From Novosphingobium barchaimii LL02 (GTDB lineage Bacteria > Pseudomonadota > Alphaproteobacteria > Sphingomonadales > Sphingomonadaceae): DNA of 64,000 nt. Made by a program: the position numbers and the translations under genes. The first letter of the stretch is position 1; each line of letters begins with the position of its first letter. The stretch covers positions 67,001-131,000 of the forward strand of contig NZ_KQ130452.1 of the NCBI RefSeq assembly GCF_001046635.1. The letters run 5' to 3'. Below are positions 26,952 through 36,765 of this stretch, one piece after another. The notes under the pieces are model-generated. The model was not told where the DNA came from. It was given only the letters and a program-made list of their open reading frames with translations, and ran no database searches.

Positions 26952-28232
26952 CTACGCCAGCGCTTCCAGCTTCTCGATCCCGCCCATCCAGGGCTTCAAT
27001 GCCTCGGGCACCAGAACCGAGCCGTCTTCCCGCTGATAGTTCTCAAGGACCGCGACCAGCGTGCGCCCGACCGCGAGGCCGGAGCCGTTCAGCGTGTGCA
27101 CGAATTCGGTCTTCTTCGCGCCCTCGGGCTTGTAGCGGGCGTTCATGCGCCGGGCCTGATAGTCGCCGCAGTTCGAGATGGAGCTGATCTCGCGGTAAGC
27201 CTGCTGGCCGGGTAGCCAAACTTCGAGGTCGTAGGTGAGGCGCGCGGTAGCGCCCATGTCGCCGGCGCAGAGCAGCACCTTGCGGTAGGGCAGTTCCAGC
27301 GCCTGCAGGATCGATTCGGCGGCGGCGACCATCTTCTCGTGCTCGCCCTCGCTGTCCTCGGGGCGGCAGATGGTGACGAGTTCCACCTTCTCGAACTGGT
27401 GCTGGCGGATAAACCCGCGCGTATCGCGGCCCGCGGAACCGGCCTCGGAACGGAAGCAGGGGGTCAGCGCCGTCATCCGCAGCGGCAGCGTGGCCGCGTC
27501 GAGGATTTCGCCCGCCACCGCATTGGTGAGGCTGACTTCGGCGGTGGGGATCAGCCAGCGGCCATCCGTGGTGCGGAACAGGTCTTCCGAGAACTTGGGA
27601 AGCTGGCCGGTGCCGTAGACCGCTTCATCGCGGACCAGCAGCGGCACGTTGCATTCCAGAAATCCGTTGGAGGCTGTCTGCGTATCCAGCATGAACTGCG
27701 CCAGCGCCCGGTGCAGGCGCGCCATCTGGCCCTTGAGGAAGGTGAAACGCGCGCCCGACAGCTTGGCGCCGATTTCGAAATCGAGGCCGAGTGCGGGGCC
27801 GATATCGGCGTGTTCCTTGGGCGTGAAGGCGAACGTACCGGGCGTGCCCCATTTGAGCACTTCGACGTTCTGTGTCTCGTCCTCGCCGTCGGGGACCTCG
27901 GCGACTGGAATGTTGGGCAGGCCGGCCAGTGCGTCCTGCAACTGCGCGGCTACGTCCTTCTCCTCGGCTTCGAGCGCGGGGAGCGTGTCCTTCAGCAGCG
28001 CGACTTCGGCCTTGAGCACGTCGGCGGCGGCGGTGTCGCCCTGTCCCATGGCCTTGCCGATGGCCTTGGATGCCTCGTTCCGCCGGTTCTGGCCTTCCTG
28101 GAGCCGCGTGGCGACCGAGCGGCGCTGCTCGTCCAGCGCGATGAGCCGGGCGGAGACAGGCTCCACGCCGCGGCGCGCGAGGCCGGCGTCGAAGGTTTCA
28201 GGGTTTTCGCGGATCTGGCGGATGTCATGCAT
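26952..28232 (-). CDS. serS: Serine--tRNA ligase
   Basis: SerS (426 residues) charges tRNA-Ser. The N-terminal coiled-coil arm spans about residues 30-100 ([20 protein letters not shown]). The class II motifs are present: motif 2 in [20 protein letters not shown] and motif 3 in [15 protein letters not shown]. The substrate region [14 protein letters not shown] is also intact. The start was set at [12 protein letters not shown], the family N-terminus, dropping 21 unsupported residues. Confidence 0.97.
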   Translation of the reverse strand: MHDIRQIRENPETFDAGLARRGVEPVSARLIALDEQRRSVATRLQEGQNRRNEASKAIGKAMGQGDTAAADVLKAEVALLKDTLPALEAEEKDVAAQLQDALAGLPNIPVAEVPDGEDETQNVEVLKWGTPGTFAFTPKEHADIGPALGLDFEIGAKLSGARFTFLKGQMARLHRALAQFMLDTQTASNGFLECNVPLLVRDEAVYGTGQLPKFSEDLFRTTDGRWLIPTAEVSLTNAVAGEILDAATLPLRMTALTPCFRSEAGSAGRDTRGFIRQHQFEKVELVTICRPEDSEGEHEKMVAAAESILQALELPYRKVLLCAGDMGATARLTYDLEVWLPGQQAYREISSISNCGDYQARRMNARYKPEGAKKTEFVHTLNGSGLAVGRTLVAVLENYQREDGSVLVPEALKPWMGGIEKLEALA

Positions 28233-28344
28233 GGTACGCCGCCTATGCCGAACGGGCCAAGCGCTCGCAAGCCGCGAAGGAGATTTTGGCGCCAATGTCG
28301 AGCTATCCGCCGATTGCCAAACAGGCCATCCTCGCCGGGGAGGA

Positions 28345-28419
28345 TGGTGGGCGCGGCAGGGATTGAACCTGCGACCCCACCCGTGTGAAGGGTGTGCTCT
28401 ACCACTGAGCTACGCGCCC
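28345..28419 (-). tRNA. tRNA-Val (CAC)
   Basis: On the minus strand 75 nt fold as a cloverleaf: acceptor GGGCGCG/CGCGCCC, D arm GTAGCTCAGTGGTAGAGC, anticodon stem CACCC/GGGTG with loop TTCACAC (anticodon CAC, valine), T-loop GGTTCAATCC, discriminator A and encoded CCA. Confidence 0.95.
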
Positions 28420-28496
28420 GCTATCAGTGCGGAAGCGGCCCCCTAGACAACTGAGATCGAATTGACAAGCGCCGATCTCCATCTAAACGCACAGGC

Positions 28497-28799
28497 ATGA
28501 CCGAAGAGACCCCCACGCCCGTCCAGAGCGGCCCCGACGTGCCGCCCGACCACCTCGCGATCAACCCGCGCAGCCCGTTCTTCGACCAGGACAAGCTGCA
28601 GCGCGGCATCGGTATCCGTTTCAAGGGCACCGTGCGCACCAATGTCGAGGAATACTCGATCTCGGAAGGGTGGATTCGCGTTCAGGCCGGCAAGTCCATG
28701 GATCGTCACGGCAATGCGCTGACGATCAAGCTCATGGGCCCGGTCGAGGCATGGTACGAAGACATCGGGGACGGCGCCCCGGTCGCCAAGAAGGACTGA
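28497..28799 (+). CDS. DUF3297 family protein
   Basis: This 100-residue soluble protein matches DUF3297 throughout: DHLAINPRSPFFDQDKLQRG, IGIRFKGTVRTNVEEYSISE, GWIRVQAGKSMDRHGNALTI and KLMGPVEAWYED. The family is widespread in proteobacteria but has no assigned function. It is a single gene, followed by a hairpin terminator shared with the converging CHAP gene. Confidence 0.9.
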   Translation: MTEETPTPVQSGPDVPPDHLAINPRSPFFDQDKLQRGIGIRFKGTVRTNVEEYSISEGWIRVQAGKSMDRHGNALTIKLMGPVEAWYEDIGDGAPVAKKD

Positions 28800-28804
28800 A
28801 TTTC

Positions 28805-28833
28805 AAAACGCCGCGTCTGACGCGGCGTTTTTT
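28805..28833. terminator. Bidirectional terminator between DUF3297 and CHAP genes
   Basis: An 11-bp perfect stem (AAAACGCCGCG) with a 5-nt loop has T runs on both strands. It lies 5 bp after the DUF3297 stop and touches the stop codon of the converging gene. Confidence 0.9.
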
Positions 28834-29522
28834 CAATAGGCCCCGGCGATGATCGCGCCGATGGGGTCGCTGCGGCGGGCGCTTGCGCTTTTCGCCATTT
28901 TAACCGGCCTCAGCGGCGCCATCTTTACCGGCGCGGCAGCTGCGGCGAGGCGGGTGCTGCCCAGATCGCGCACGGTGCCGGGCTTGGCATTGTAGATGAA
29001 GCCCGAAACCGGCCAGTGCGTGGTGCCCAGGCCGCGCGCGGGTCCGTACCAGATGCGCACCTGGCTCCAGTCGTTGGCCGGCGACACGTCGAGCGCCGTG
29101 ACATTGCGCTCGATCTTGCCGGGAACCGACCAGTTCGCATGGCTGAGCAGAATCGTGCGCGAATCGACGATCCGGCTGACCGTCGCCACATGGCCGAGGC
29201 GTGAATTGTTGTAAGGCTGGACCGCCATGACCGCGCCGACACGAGGCGCGTGCCCCGTGGCATAGCGGTTTTTGGCCTGGCTCCACCACGTATGCGCATC
29301 GCCGTAAATCTGAATGCCCGAGGTGGTGCGCGCATAAGGCACGCATTCCAGGTGCCCCGGAGCCTTGGGTATGACGAGCGCCGACCCGGCCTGGGAATCG
29401 ATGCCGGAACCCGTGATCGAGCCCGCGCTGTCGGTCAGGCCATCAATGGCGGGACGGGCATTGGCGGGCGTCATCGACGCTGCGGCGAGCCCAAGAATGA
29501 TTACTTTGCGGTAAACCCTCAT
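28833..29522 (-). CDS. Secreted CHAP-domain peptidoglycan hydrolase
   Basis: This 229-residue protein has a signal peptide (IILGLAAASMTPANA). A CHAP domain follows with the catalytic cysteine in HLECVPYARTTSG and the histidine in SRLGHVATVSRIV. The asparagine-type third residue may be in LSHANW. CHAP enzymes are amidases or endopeptidases of the cell wall. The C-terminal ~50 residues are basic and alanine-rich. It is transcribed alone, from a promoter in the gap before der. Confidence 0.86.
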   Translation of the reverse strand: MRVYRKVIILGLAAASMTPANARPAIDGLTDSAGSITGSGIDSQAGSALVIPKAPGHLECVPYARTTSGIQIYGDAHTWWSQAKNRYATGHAPRVGAVMAVQPYNNSRLGHVATVSRIVDSRTILLSHANWSVPGKIERNVTALDVSPANDWSQVRIWYGPARGLGTTHWPVSGFIYNAKPGTVRDLGSTRLAAAAAPVKMAPLRPVKMAKSASARRSDPIGAIIAGAY

Positions 29523-29828
29523 GCCGCCCTTTTGCCCTGCGAAGGTTAGTGTCTTTCTGCCATGGTTGGTTAATCACGGGGCAAGGTTTTGTTCCGGTTT
29601 TCTGCTTGGAAAGCCGGAAAAATCACTGACAAACGATTGTAATCCAGCAATGGTGCGGGGTTGTTTGGGAGGATGATCCACCGGCGTCGAAACGCGCGGG
29701 CTGAACTTTCCGCACCGCCGCGTATCGCGGCAGGGCGCCGATCCATCAGCGCTATGGTATGACAGTAGGCCTTCGCGAATCGCGCAAAGCTTGCCAAGAC
29801 CGCAGGAAATCCCCATGCGCTGGGAATC
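29523..29828. other. Intergenic region, no gene recognised
   Basis: These 306 bp lie between the divergent CHAP gene and der. No conserved frame, RNA gene or repeat was recognised; it should contain the promoters of both neighbours. Confidence 0.5.
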
Positions 29829-31208
29829 ATGCTTCCTCAAGTCATCATCATTGGCCGACCCAACGTCGGCAAGTCCACGCTGTTCAACCGCCTGATCGGC
29901 AAAAAGCTCGCGCTTGTAGACGATCAGCCGGGGGTCACACGTGACCGTCGCTTCGGCGACGCCGAATTGCTCGGCCTGAAATTTCAGATCGTCGATACTG
30001 CCGGTTGGGAGGACGAGGAGGCCGAAACTTTGCCGGGCCGGATGCGCAAGCAGACCGAAGCCTCGCTGGAAAGCGCCGATGTTGCCCTGTTCGTGGTCGA
30101 CGCGCGCGCTGGCCTCACCCCGCTCGACGAGGAAATCGGGCAGTGGCTGCGGGCCTCGCCGGTGCCGGTGATCCTGCTCGTCAACAAGGCCGAAGGCCGC
30201 GCGGGCGAGGGCGGTGTGCTGGAGGCCTACTCGCTGGGCCTGGGCGATCCTATTCCGTTTTCCGCCGAACATGGCATCGGCATGTCCGACCTGTTCGAAT
30301 CGCTGCTGCCCTACCTCGACCCGCTCCAGCCTGAAGAGCCGGAGTTCGAGGAGGAAATGGACGACGAATCGCGTCTGCTCCAGCCGCTCAAATTGGCTAT
30401 CGTCGGCCGTCCGAACGCGGGCAAGTCGACGCTCATCAACCGCATTCTGGGCGAAGATCGCCTGCTGACCGGGCCGGAAGCGGGGATTACCCGCGATTCG
30501 ATCACGGTCAATTGGGAATGGACCGACCCCGCCACCGGCAACGTGCGCGAAGTGCACCTGATCGACACCGCCGGCATGCGCAAGCGCGCCAACGTCGTCG
30601 AGAAGCTGGAGCGCATGGCCGTGGCCGATGCGAAGCTGGCGATCGATTTCGCCGAAGTCGTCGTGCTGCTTCTGGATGCGACGCGCGGGCTTGAGCATCA
30701 GGATCTGACGATCGCCTCCAAGGTGCTCGAAGAAGGCCGCGCGCTGATCATCGCGATCAACAAGTGGGACGTGGCCGAAGGCGCCTCGGGCCTGTTCAAC
30801 GGCATTCGCGCCGCGCTGGATGAAGGTCTGGCGCAGGTTCGCGGTGTGCCGCTGCTGGCGGTCTCGGCGCGGACCGGCAAGGGGCTCGACGAACTGGTCG
30901 CTGCGGGCTTCGCCATTCGCGAAGCCTGGAGCAAGCGCGTGCCCACCGCCGCGCTCAACCGCTGGTTCGACGATGCGCTTTCTGCCAACCCTCCGCCGGC
31001 GCCGGGCGGCAAGCGGATCAAGCTGCGCTATATCACGCAGGCCAAAACCCGTCCTCCGGGCTTCGTGGTATTCGGTACGCGCCTCGACCTGCTGCCGGAG
31101 AGCTATAAGCGTTATCTCATCAACGGGATGCGCAAGAACCTCGGTTTCGAATCGGTGCCGATTCGCATGAACCTGCGGAGCGCGAAGAACCCATTCGCGA
31201 AGGACTGA
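29829..31208 (+). CDS. der: GTPase Der (EngA), 50S ribosome assembly
   Basis: Der (459 residues) has two GTPase domains in tandem and a KH-like C-terminal domain, and acts in large-subunit maturation. Domain 1 shows GRPNVGKST, DDQPGVTRD, DTAGWEDE and NKAE. Domain 2 shows GRPNAGKST, EAGITRDS, DTAGMRKR and NKWD. The linker is acidic (EEPEFEEEMDDE), as expected. The KH-like end has YITQAKTRPPGFVVF and RMNLRSAKNPF. The gene is complete. Confidence 0.97.
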   Translation: MLPQVIIIGRPNVGKSTLFNRLIGKKLALVDDQPGVTRDRRFGDAELLGLKFQIVDTAGWEDEEAETLPGRMRKQTEASLESADVALFVVDARAGLTPLDEEIGQWLRASPVPVILLVNKAEGRAGEGGVLEAYSLGLGDPIPFSAEHGIGMSDLFESLLPYLDPLQPEEPEFEEEMDDESRLLQPLKLAIVGRPNAGKSTLINRILGEDRLLTGPEAGITRDSITVNWEWTDPATGNVREVHLIDTAGMRKRANVVEKLERMAVADAKLAIDFAEVVVLLLDATRGLEHQDLTIASKVLEEGRALIIAINKWDVAEGASGLFNGIRAALDEGLAQVRGVPLLAVSARTGKGLDELVAAGFAIREAWSKRVPTAALNRWFDDALSANPPPAPGGKRIKLRYITQAKTRPPGFVVFGTRLDLLPESYKRYLINGMRKNLGFESVPIRMNLRSAKNPFAKD

Positions 31209-31220
31209 TCGGGGTGTGAT

Positions 31221-31317
31221 GCTTCGACAAGCTCAGCATGAGCGGATGATGGTTTAAACGATCATGGCGGGGGTAGGCTTTGACCTTCCCCCGCGCTCAC
31301 CCCGAGCGTGTCGAAGG
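31221..31317. repeat. REP-like inverted doublet 2
   Basis: Units at 31221-31245 (GCTTCGACAAGCTCAGCATG, then AGCGG) and 31291-31317 (inverted) lie between the converging der and permease genes. The second unit ends just before the permease stop codon. Confidence 0.75.
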
Positions 31318-31321
31318 GTTG

Positions 31322-32479
31322 TCAGGACGGATGCGCTACGGCTTCTTCGGCTGCGCGCTCGGCGTTTACCTTCGTCTGCGGCGGGATCGGTGATCCTGCC
31401 ACGTCGGCCTTGGCCTGCCGGCGATCGCGGTGCTGGTTCCATACGGCAATGAACAGCGCCGCGATTACCGGGCCGATGATGAAGCCGTTGAGCCCGAACA
31501 GTTCCAACCCCGAAAGAGTCGCGATCAATACCACGAAGTCTGGCAGGCGCGTGTCGCGGCCGACCAGGATCGGGCGCAGTACGTTGTCGACCATGCCGAT
31601 GATGAACACGCCGCAGAACACCACGATACCGGCCTTTATCGTATCGCCGGTGGCGAAAAGGTAGATCGCGGCGGGCACCCAGATGATCGCAGTGCCGACG
31701 GCCGGGAGCAACGAGAAGAAGCCCATCAGCACGCCCCAGATCAGCGCGCCCTCGATCCCCAGCACTGAGAACAGCAGTCCGCCCAGGACGCCTTGGACTA
31801 CAGCCACGACCACGGTGCCGCGCATCGTCGCACGGACTACCAGCAGGAAGTTGTCGATCAGCGCATCGCGCGTTTCGACGTGGAGCGGCAGGCTGGTGCG
31901 GACCATGTCGCCATAGCGCTGGCCGTCGCGCAGCAGAAAGTAGCTGAGGTATAGCATCACGCCCAGCGCGGCGACGAAGCTGAGCGCGCCCTGGCCCACG
32001 GTCAGCGCCCGGCCAGCCACGGTCTGCAAACCGCTGGTGATGCTGGAGCCGAATTGTCGGCGGATGTTCTCCAGATCGGTCAGGCCGTATTCGTCGACCA
32101 TGCCGCGAATGCGATCCGGCAGGGCGTTGAGAATTTGCTGGAAGATGCGACCGACGTCGATCTGGCCGCTGCTGACCTTGCCGTAGATCGCGGTCGCTTC
32201 ATTCGCGATGTTGATGCCGAGCAGGATCGTGGGAACCACGAAGAGTGCGATCAGCCCGAACAGGACGATCGAGGTCGCCAGATTCTTCCGCCCGTTGAGC
32301 CGCTCGGTGAGATTGGCGGTAAGAGGCTGGAACATGATCGCCGCGACTACGCCCCACAATACGGCGCCGAAATACGGCGCAAGCAGGTAAGCGGCGGCGA
32401 TGGAGATCAAAACGACGAGGACGGCGAAGCCGATGTCCTCGGTTTGCAGGCCCTGTGATTGCGGGCGCGGTGAATTCAT
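31322..32479 (-). CDS. AI-2E family transporter (PerM-like)
   Basis: This 385-residue membrane protein has about eight membrane segments in the AI-2E/PerM arrangement. The central block SLLPAVGTAIIWVPAAIYLFA and the later DNVLRPILVGRDTRLPDFVVLI are the family hallmarks. Members export autoinducer-2, ions or other compounds; the substrate is not evident. The N-terminal helix pair is followed by a long soluble part (about residues 80-165). Confidence 0.85.
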   Translation of the reverse strand: MNSPRPQSQGLQTEDIGFAVLVVLISIAAAYLLAPYFGAVLWGVVAAIMFQPLTANLTERLNGRKNLATSIVLFGLIALFVVPTILLGINIANEATAIYGKVSSGQIDVGRIFQQILNALPDRIRGMVDEYGLTDLENIRRQFGSSITSGLQTVAGRALTVGQGALSFVAALGVMLYLSYFLLRDGQRYGDMVRTSLPLHVETRDALIDNFLLVVRATMRGTVVVAVVQGVLGGLLFSVLGIEGALIWGVLMGFFSLLPAVGTAIIWVPAAIYLFATGDTIKAGIVVFCGVFIIGMVDNVLRPILVGRDTRLPDFVVLIATLSGLELFGLNGFIIGPVIAALFIAVWNQHRDRRQAKADVAGSPIPPQTKVNAERAAEEAVAHPS

Positions 32480-32583
32480 TCTTTCCCCCTGGACGTGTCA
32501 GGCACGGCACCCGGCCGCCCCTCGCAGGCACAAGGCCTGAGAGGAGGGCAGGTTCCCGCACCATTGGTGCAGAGGGCCTGGGA

Positions 32584-33063
32584 TCAGCTTTCCGCCGGCT
32601 TGCTCTGCAGCTGGCAGTAGTTCTGAATACCCATGCGTTCGATCATGTCGAACTGCTTTTCGAGGAAATCGACATGCTCTTCCTCGCTCTCGAGGATGCG
32701 TGCGAAGATCTCGCGGCTGACAAAATCGCGCACCGTTTCGGCGTGGGCGATTGCGTCCTGCAGCATCGGCAGGGCATCGTGTTCGAGCGCGAGGTCGGCG
32801 CGCAGGATTTCTTCGACGGTTTCGCCGATGCGCAGCTTGCCGAGCGACTGGAAGTTGGGAAGACCGCCGAGGAACAGGATGCGATCCGCGAGCACGTCAG
32901 CGTGCTTCATCTCGTCGATCGATTCGTGACGTTCGTACTCGGCAAGTTTCTTGATGCCCCAGTTGTCCAGCATGCGGTAATGCAGCCAGTACTGGTTGAT
33001 CGCGGTCAGTTCGTTGAACAGGGCCTTGTTGAGAAACTCGATGACCTTCTGGTCGCCATTCAT
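32584..33063 (-). CDS. bfr: Bacterioferritin
   Basis: Bacterioferritin (159 residues) forms a 24-mer haem-containing iron store. The ferroxidase ligands fall at the standard places: E18, E51 and H54 are visible, and the haem-binding methionine is M52 in [11 protein letters not shown]. The later helix carries [19 protein letters not shown] with further ligands. The bfd gene encoding its ferredoxin partner lies 61 bp upstream on the same strand. Confidence 0.96.
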   Translation of the reverse strand: MNGDQKVIEFLNKALFNELTAINQYWLHYRMLDNWGIKKLAEYERHESIDEMKHADVLADRILFLGGLPNFQSLGKLRIGETVEEILRADLALEHDALPMLQDAIAHAETVRDFVSREIFARILESEEEHVDFLEKQFDMIERMGIQNYCQLQSKPAES

Positions 33064-33124
33064 CGCGCGGAAACTCCTCTAAGTGAGCCGCGGCGTATAG
33101 GCGAAACTGTCAGGTCAGGGCAAG

Positions 33125-33319
33125 TCAGGCGGCTGCGGCAATTCCCATTCCGGCCGACGAATGTTCGTCAGCGATGATATCATCCGCCTCGTCGAGGCAC
33201 TGGCGGCATTGAGGGGTTCTGCCCAAGGCGCCGTAAATGGCTTCGGCACTGCCACGGCAACGCCTTGCGGCGCAGCGAAGTTCGGTTTCCCGGATGGCAT
33301 TGCAGATGCACACGTACAT
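33125..33319 (-). CDS. bfd: Bacterioferritin-associated ferredoxin
   Basis: This 64-residue protein binds a [2Fe-2S] cluster and reduces bacterioferritin to release iron. Cysteines stand at positions 4, 6, 38 and 41 (MYVCICNAI and TPQCRQC), identical to the E. coli Bfd pattern. The start at 33319 (MYVCICN) is preferred because the longer upstream frame has no family support. It precedes bfr, and the pair is probably controlled by iron, although no clear operator was identified. Confidence 0.92.
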   Translation of the reverse strand: MYVCICNAIRETELRCAARRCRGSAEAIYGALGRTPQCRQCLDEADDIIADEHSSAGMGIAAAA

Positions 33320-33384
33320 AAGCGAATCCTCTCTATGCCCTCCAATATATGCGAGTGCGAATAGATCGCAATAGCCTTTTTTGA

Positions 33385-34671
33385 TTAGAGGCGGTTCGCG
33401 AGAACGCTGTGCTCGACCAGCGATCGCCAGAGCCATTCCAGCGGGCCGCGACGGAAATGTCGCAGCCATATCGGACTCCACGCCAGCATCAGCGTCCATC
33501 CGGCGACGACGAAGCCCCATTGCGCCAGCGGTCCGACGGTGCCGAACAGGCCGAGACCCCAGCCGTAGAATGCGAATGTCATGACCAGGCTGGTCAGCAC
33601 GTAATTGCTGAAGGCCATCCGTCCGGCGGCGGTCAGGCGGCGGCCGATTCGGGTGGAGGCAAGGCGCGGCGCGGCCAGCACCAGCAGCCCTGCATAGCCG
33701 CAGCCGCCCAGCAGGTGCGGCATCGCCAGACCCCAGACAAGCGCGGCGTTCATCGCCACGGGGGGGAAATGGCGCTGCCAGGCCCAGGCAAGGAACATCG
33801 CCGTCAGCGCGAAACCGGCGAAGGTGCAGGTGAACGATAACTCCGCAAGCTGGCGGCGTGGCAGGCGCCCGTCGAAGAAGCCCCTGCGATAGGCCACCAT
33901 GCCGATCAGCATAAGCGGCAGCGTTTCTGAAAACACGCCCGAGATCATCTGGACCTGCCAGAACGGGCGCTGGGCCAGCTTGATGTGGATCAGGTCAAGG
34001 TAGCCTAGCCGGGCCTCGCGCAGTTCCTGCGCGGCCCAGGCGTGCATCGGCTCGATTCGTTCAGTGAACAGGCTGATCTGTGCAGGTCCGGCGAGATGCT
34101 GGCGCACGGCGGTCTCAGCGGTGATGGCAGCAGCCGAATCGAGCATCCCCCACACGTGCCAGCCGTAATAGAGACCCAGCGCCATGCCCAGCATCGCGCG
34201 GTTGCTCAGCGGCCGCAGAAGCAAGGCGGCGATCCCGCAGGCGGCGTAGACAAAGAGGATATCGCCCCACCACAGCAATAGATAATGCAATATACCCAGT
34301 AGCAGCAGCCAGCCCAGCCGCCGCAGTTGTTGCAAGTCGCCGTCGCGCCCCGCAGCTTCGGTGCGCTCGTAGAACAGCACCAGGCCGGCGCCGAAAAGCA
34401 GTGAGAACAGCGCCCGCATCTTTCCTTCGAAGAACAGGAAATTGAAGGCGTAGGCCGCCTCGTCGAGCGGGCCGACCGGCCAGGGCAGGTTGGGCGTGGT
34501 CGAGGAAATCATCGGCCCGGCAAATCCGGCGATGTTGATAGTCAGGATGCCCAGAACCGCAACGCCGCGAATCAGGTCTAGCGTCGCGAGGCGCGGCAGA
34601 GGGGCCGGAAGCGCCTCGTCGGCGTCCGGCGCGGGAATGTCGTCCGGGGTCAGTCCCTGACTGACAGGCAC
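33385..34671 (-). CDS. DUF418 domain membrane protein
   Basis: This 428-residue protein has about ten membrane segments and the DUF418 layout. The N-terminal RLATLDLIRGVAVLGILTIN resembles the start of acyltransferase-3-type proteins. The C-terminal half holds the DUF418 block (AGRMAFSNYVLTSLVMTFAF and GPLEWLWRSLV). Function is unknown; a transport or surface-modification role has been suggested for relatives. Its start overlaps the end of the upstream SPOR gene by 22 bp. Confidence 0.87.
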   Translation of the reverse strand: MPVSQGLTPDDIPAPDADEALPAPLPRLATLDLIRGVAVLGILTINIAGFAGPMISSTTPNLPWPVGPLDEAAYAFNFLFFEGKMRALFSLLFGAGLVLFYERTEAAGRDGDLQQLRRLGWLLLLGILHYLLLWWGDILFVYAACGIAALLLRPLSNRAMLGMALGLYYGWHVWGMLDSAAAITAETAVRQHLAGPAQISLFTERIEPMHAWAAQELREARLGYLDLIHIKLAQRPFWQVQMISGVFSETLPLMLIGMVAYRRGFFDGRLPRRQLAELSFTCTFAGFALTAMFLAWAWQRHFPPVAMNAALVWGLAMPHLLGGCGYAGLLVLAAPRLASTRIGRRLTAAGRMAFSNYVLTSLVMTFAFYGWGLGLFGTVGPLAQWGFVVAGWTLMLAWSPIWLRHFRRGPLEWLWRSLVEHSVLANRL

Positions 34672-35771
34672 CCGAAACCACCGGCGGAAAGGCGTGCGCA
34701 GGCGGCATCGGCGTCGGCCTTCGAGGCGAAGCCGGTGGCCTGTAGTTTGCTCAGCCTGCCGGCGGGCGCCAGTGCCTTGGCATGGCCAGCCATTTCGGGC
34801 CGACCCTTAACTTTTGCCCAGAGCGCGTCGGCATTGCTGGCCACGCCAAAGGCGCCAAGCTGCACACGCCATGGGCCATTTGCCGCGGGCGCCGGCTTGG
34901 GCATGGTTGCTGGTCGCTTGGGAGCGGTCGAGAGTGCGGCCGTGCGCGTCGGTGCGGGTTTCGGCGCTTCGGGCTTGGCCGTCACCATTGGCCGTGGCGT
35001 CGTGGCCTTGGCAGCGGTGCGGGTATGGTTTCCCTCGGCGGCAGAAGGATTTGTGCTCTCAGCGACGCGGGCGGCCTGATTTACCGCGCTTTGCGGTTCG
35101 ACGATTTCAGGGGCGGGCGTTGGTTTGGAAGGCGCGCTGGCCAACTGGGTTCCCAACTCGGCAGAGGTGTTGAGACGCTGACGGTTGGCTTTAGCCTGCG
35201 CAGCGATCTGGGCGCCCAGGCTCACGCTTTTCTGTCGGTCGGCCAGCGGGATGTGCTGGTCCATCTGGATCAGCGCATTGGCGGCCTGGGGCAGGCCCTC
35301 TTGCTGCGCGAGGCTGACGAGCGCGTAGGCACGCACCCAGTCCTTCTTGACCATGTCGCCGTTGAAATGCGCGATGCCCATGATGTACTGAGCCCGCGCG
35401 TCGCCGCGTGAGGCAGAAGCCTCGATATAGGGCAGGGCGCGATTGCGCTCACCGCGCTGGAACAGCAGCAGGCCGTAGCTGTCGGCCGCCTGGGTGTGGC
35501 CTTTCGCGGCAGCCTTGCCGTAAAGGTCTTCGGCCCTGCCGAGGTCCATCGGCACGCCGCGGCCCATCTTGTATGCCTGCGCGAGGTTGAATTCGGCATC
35601 GGGATCGCCTCTGTCGGCCAGCGGTTGCCACTGGCGGATTGCGCCGTCGTAGTCGCCGGCCGACCAGGCATCGACGCCGCCCTTCACGTCGGCGTGGGCG
35701 GCAGGCGCAATCAGTACAGCAGCGGCAAGCGCCAGGAGGCCCGAACGCAGGAGAGGAGGATTCTTGCTCAA
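34650..35771 (-). CDS. Sel1-repeat and SPOR-domain protein
   Basis: This 373-residue exported protein starts with a signal peptide (LALAAAVLIAPAAHADV). Several Sel1/TPR-like repeats follow (for example DPDAEFNLAQAYKMGRGVP and ARAQYIMGIAHFNGDM). A Pro/Ala-rich linker then leads to a C-terminal SPOR domain (WRVQLGAFGVASNADALWAK), which binds denuded peptidoglycan at division sites. It diverges from the ParA gene, and another SPOR protein lies beyond that. Confidence 0.85.
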   Translation of the reverse strand: MSKNPPLLRSGLLALAAAVLIAPAAHADVKGGVDAWSAGDYDGAIRQWQPLADRGDPDAEFNLAQAYKMGRGVPMDLGRAEDLYGKAAAKGHTQAADSYGLLLFQRGERNRALPYIEASASRGDARAQYIMGIAHFNGDMVKKDWVRAYALVSLAQQEGLPQAANALIQMDQHIPLADRQKSVSLGAQIAAQAKANRQRLNTSAELGTQLASAPSKPTPAPEIVEPQSAVNQAARVAESTNPSAAEGNHTRTAAKATTPRPMVTAKPEAPKPAPTRTAALSTAPKRPATMPKPAPAANGPWRVQLGAFGVASNADALWAKVKGRPEMAGHAKALAPAGRLSKLQATGFASKADADAACARLSAGGFGCLSVRD

Positions 35772-36026
35772 GTCGTTGTCGCCCGGTTCAGCCCGTTTAA
35801 GTCCTATGGTAACCGCAATGAAGCGAAGCGCGCCAGCGTGAAGCGCGGCAAGGTCCCATTTCGCACCGGAAATCGGCGTAACCCAGAAGCGTTAACGGGC
35901 CATGGATGAGTGGCCTTGCGGTTCTGCCCCTGCACTTACGCGATTAACCGTAAATTAGGAACGATCTGCCAAGTTTGCGGGCCTGGGCGAGCTTTGCCCA
36001 TCGCATGGCTTCCGGGGGTATTGGTT

Positions 36027-36749
36027 TTGCGCGTACTAGCTTTGGCATCGCAGAAAGGCGGCTCGGGAAAGACGACCCTGTCCGGCCATCTCGCCGTGCA
36101 GGCGCAGCGCATGGGTGCCGGGCCGGTGGTTCTTATCGACATCGATCCTCAAGGCTCGCTGGCCGACTGGTGGAACGAGCGCGAGGCGGCAATGCCCGCT
36201 TTCGCGCAGACCACCGTGGCGCGGCTGGCCGGCGATCTCCAGGTTTTGCGCGAGCAGGGCTTCCGGCTCGCGGTGATCGACACGCCGCCGGCGATCACGC
36301 TGGCGATCCAGACTGTTATCCAGCAGGCCGAACTGGTTGTCGTACCGACACGTCCCAGCCCGCACGACCTGCGCGCCGTGGGCGCCACGGTTGACTTGTG
36401 CGAGCGTTCGGGAAAGCCGCTGCTGTTCGTCGTCAATGCCGCCACGCCCAAGGCGCGAATCACTGCCGAGGCCGCTGTCGCGCTGTCGCAACACGGCACC
36501 GTTGCCCCGGTCACGCTGCATCAGCGGACCGATTTCGCAGCTTCGATGATCGATGGGCGCACGGTGATGGAAGTCGACCCCAAGGGTCGCTCTTGTGCCG
36601 AAGTCACGGCCTTGTGGAACTACATCGCCGATCGGCTCGAGAAGAATTTCCGGCGTACCGTTTTTGCCGCTCCCGCACCCGGGCAGCCTTTGACGCATGG
36701 TGCCTTGCGCCCCGTCGGCGGCTTCGGCCGCCGCGTGACCGTGTCCTGA
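36027..36749 (+). CDS. ParA family ATPase
   Basis: This protein of about 240 residues is a P-loop ATPase of the ParA/Soj type. The deviant Walker A is ASQKGGSGKTTLSGH, Walker A' and B regions are VVLIDIDPQGSLADWW and RLAVIDTPPAI. The start was set at TTG 36027 (M)RVLALASQK, 9 nt after a GGGGG ribosome site; upstream codons carry no family sequence. No parB or parS site is next to it, so this is an orphan ParA, perhaps for positioning rather than chromosome partition. The SPOR lipoprotein gene follows 16 bp later. Confidence 0.85.
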   Translation: MRVLALASQKGGSGKTTLSGHLAVQAQRMGAGPVVLIDIDPQGSLADWWNEREAAMPAFAQTTVARLAGDLQVLREQGFRLAVIDTPPAITLAIQTVIQQAELVVVPTRPSPHDLRAVGATVDLCERSGKPLLFVVNAATPKARITAEAAVALSQHGTVAPVTLHQRTDFAASMIDGRTVMEVDPKGRSCAEVTALWNYIADRLEKNFRRTVFAAPAPGQPLTHGALRPVGGFGRRVTVS

Positions 36750-36765
36750 ATTGAGGAATACCAAG

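Noticed and set aside
29570-30698. Antisense frame opposite der
   Set aside because: It covers a certain GTPase gene and contains no recognised motif.
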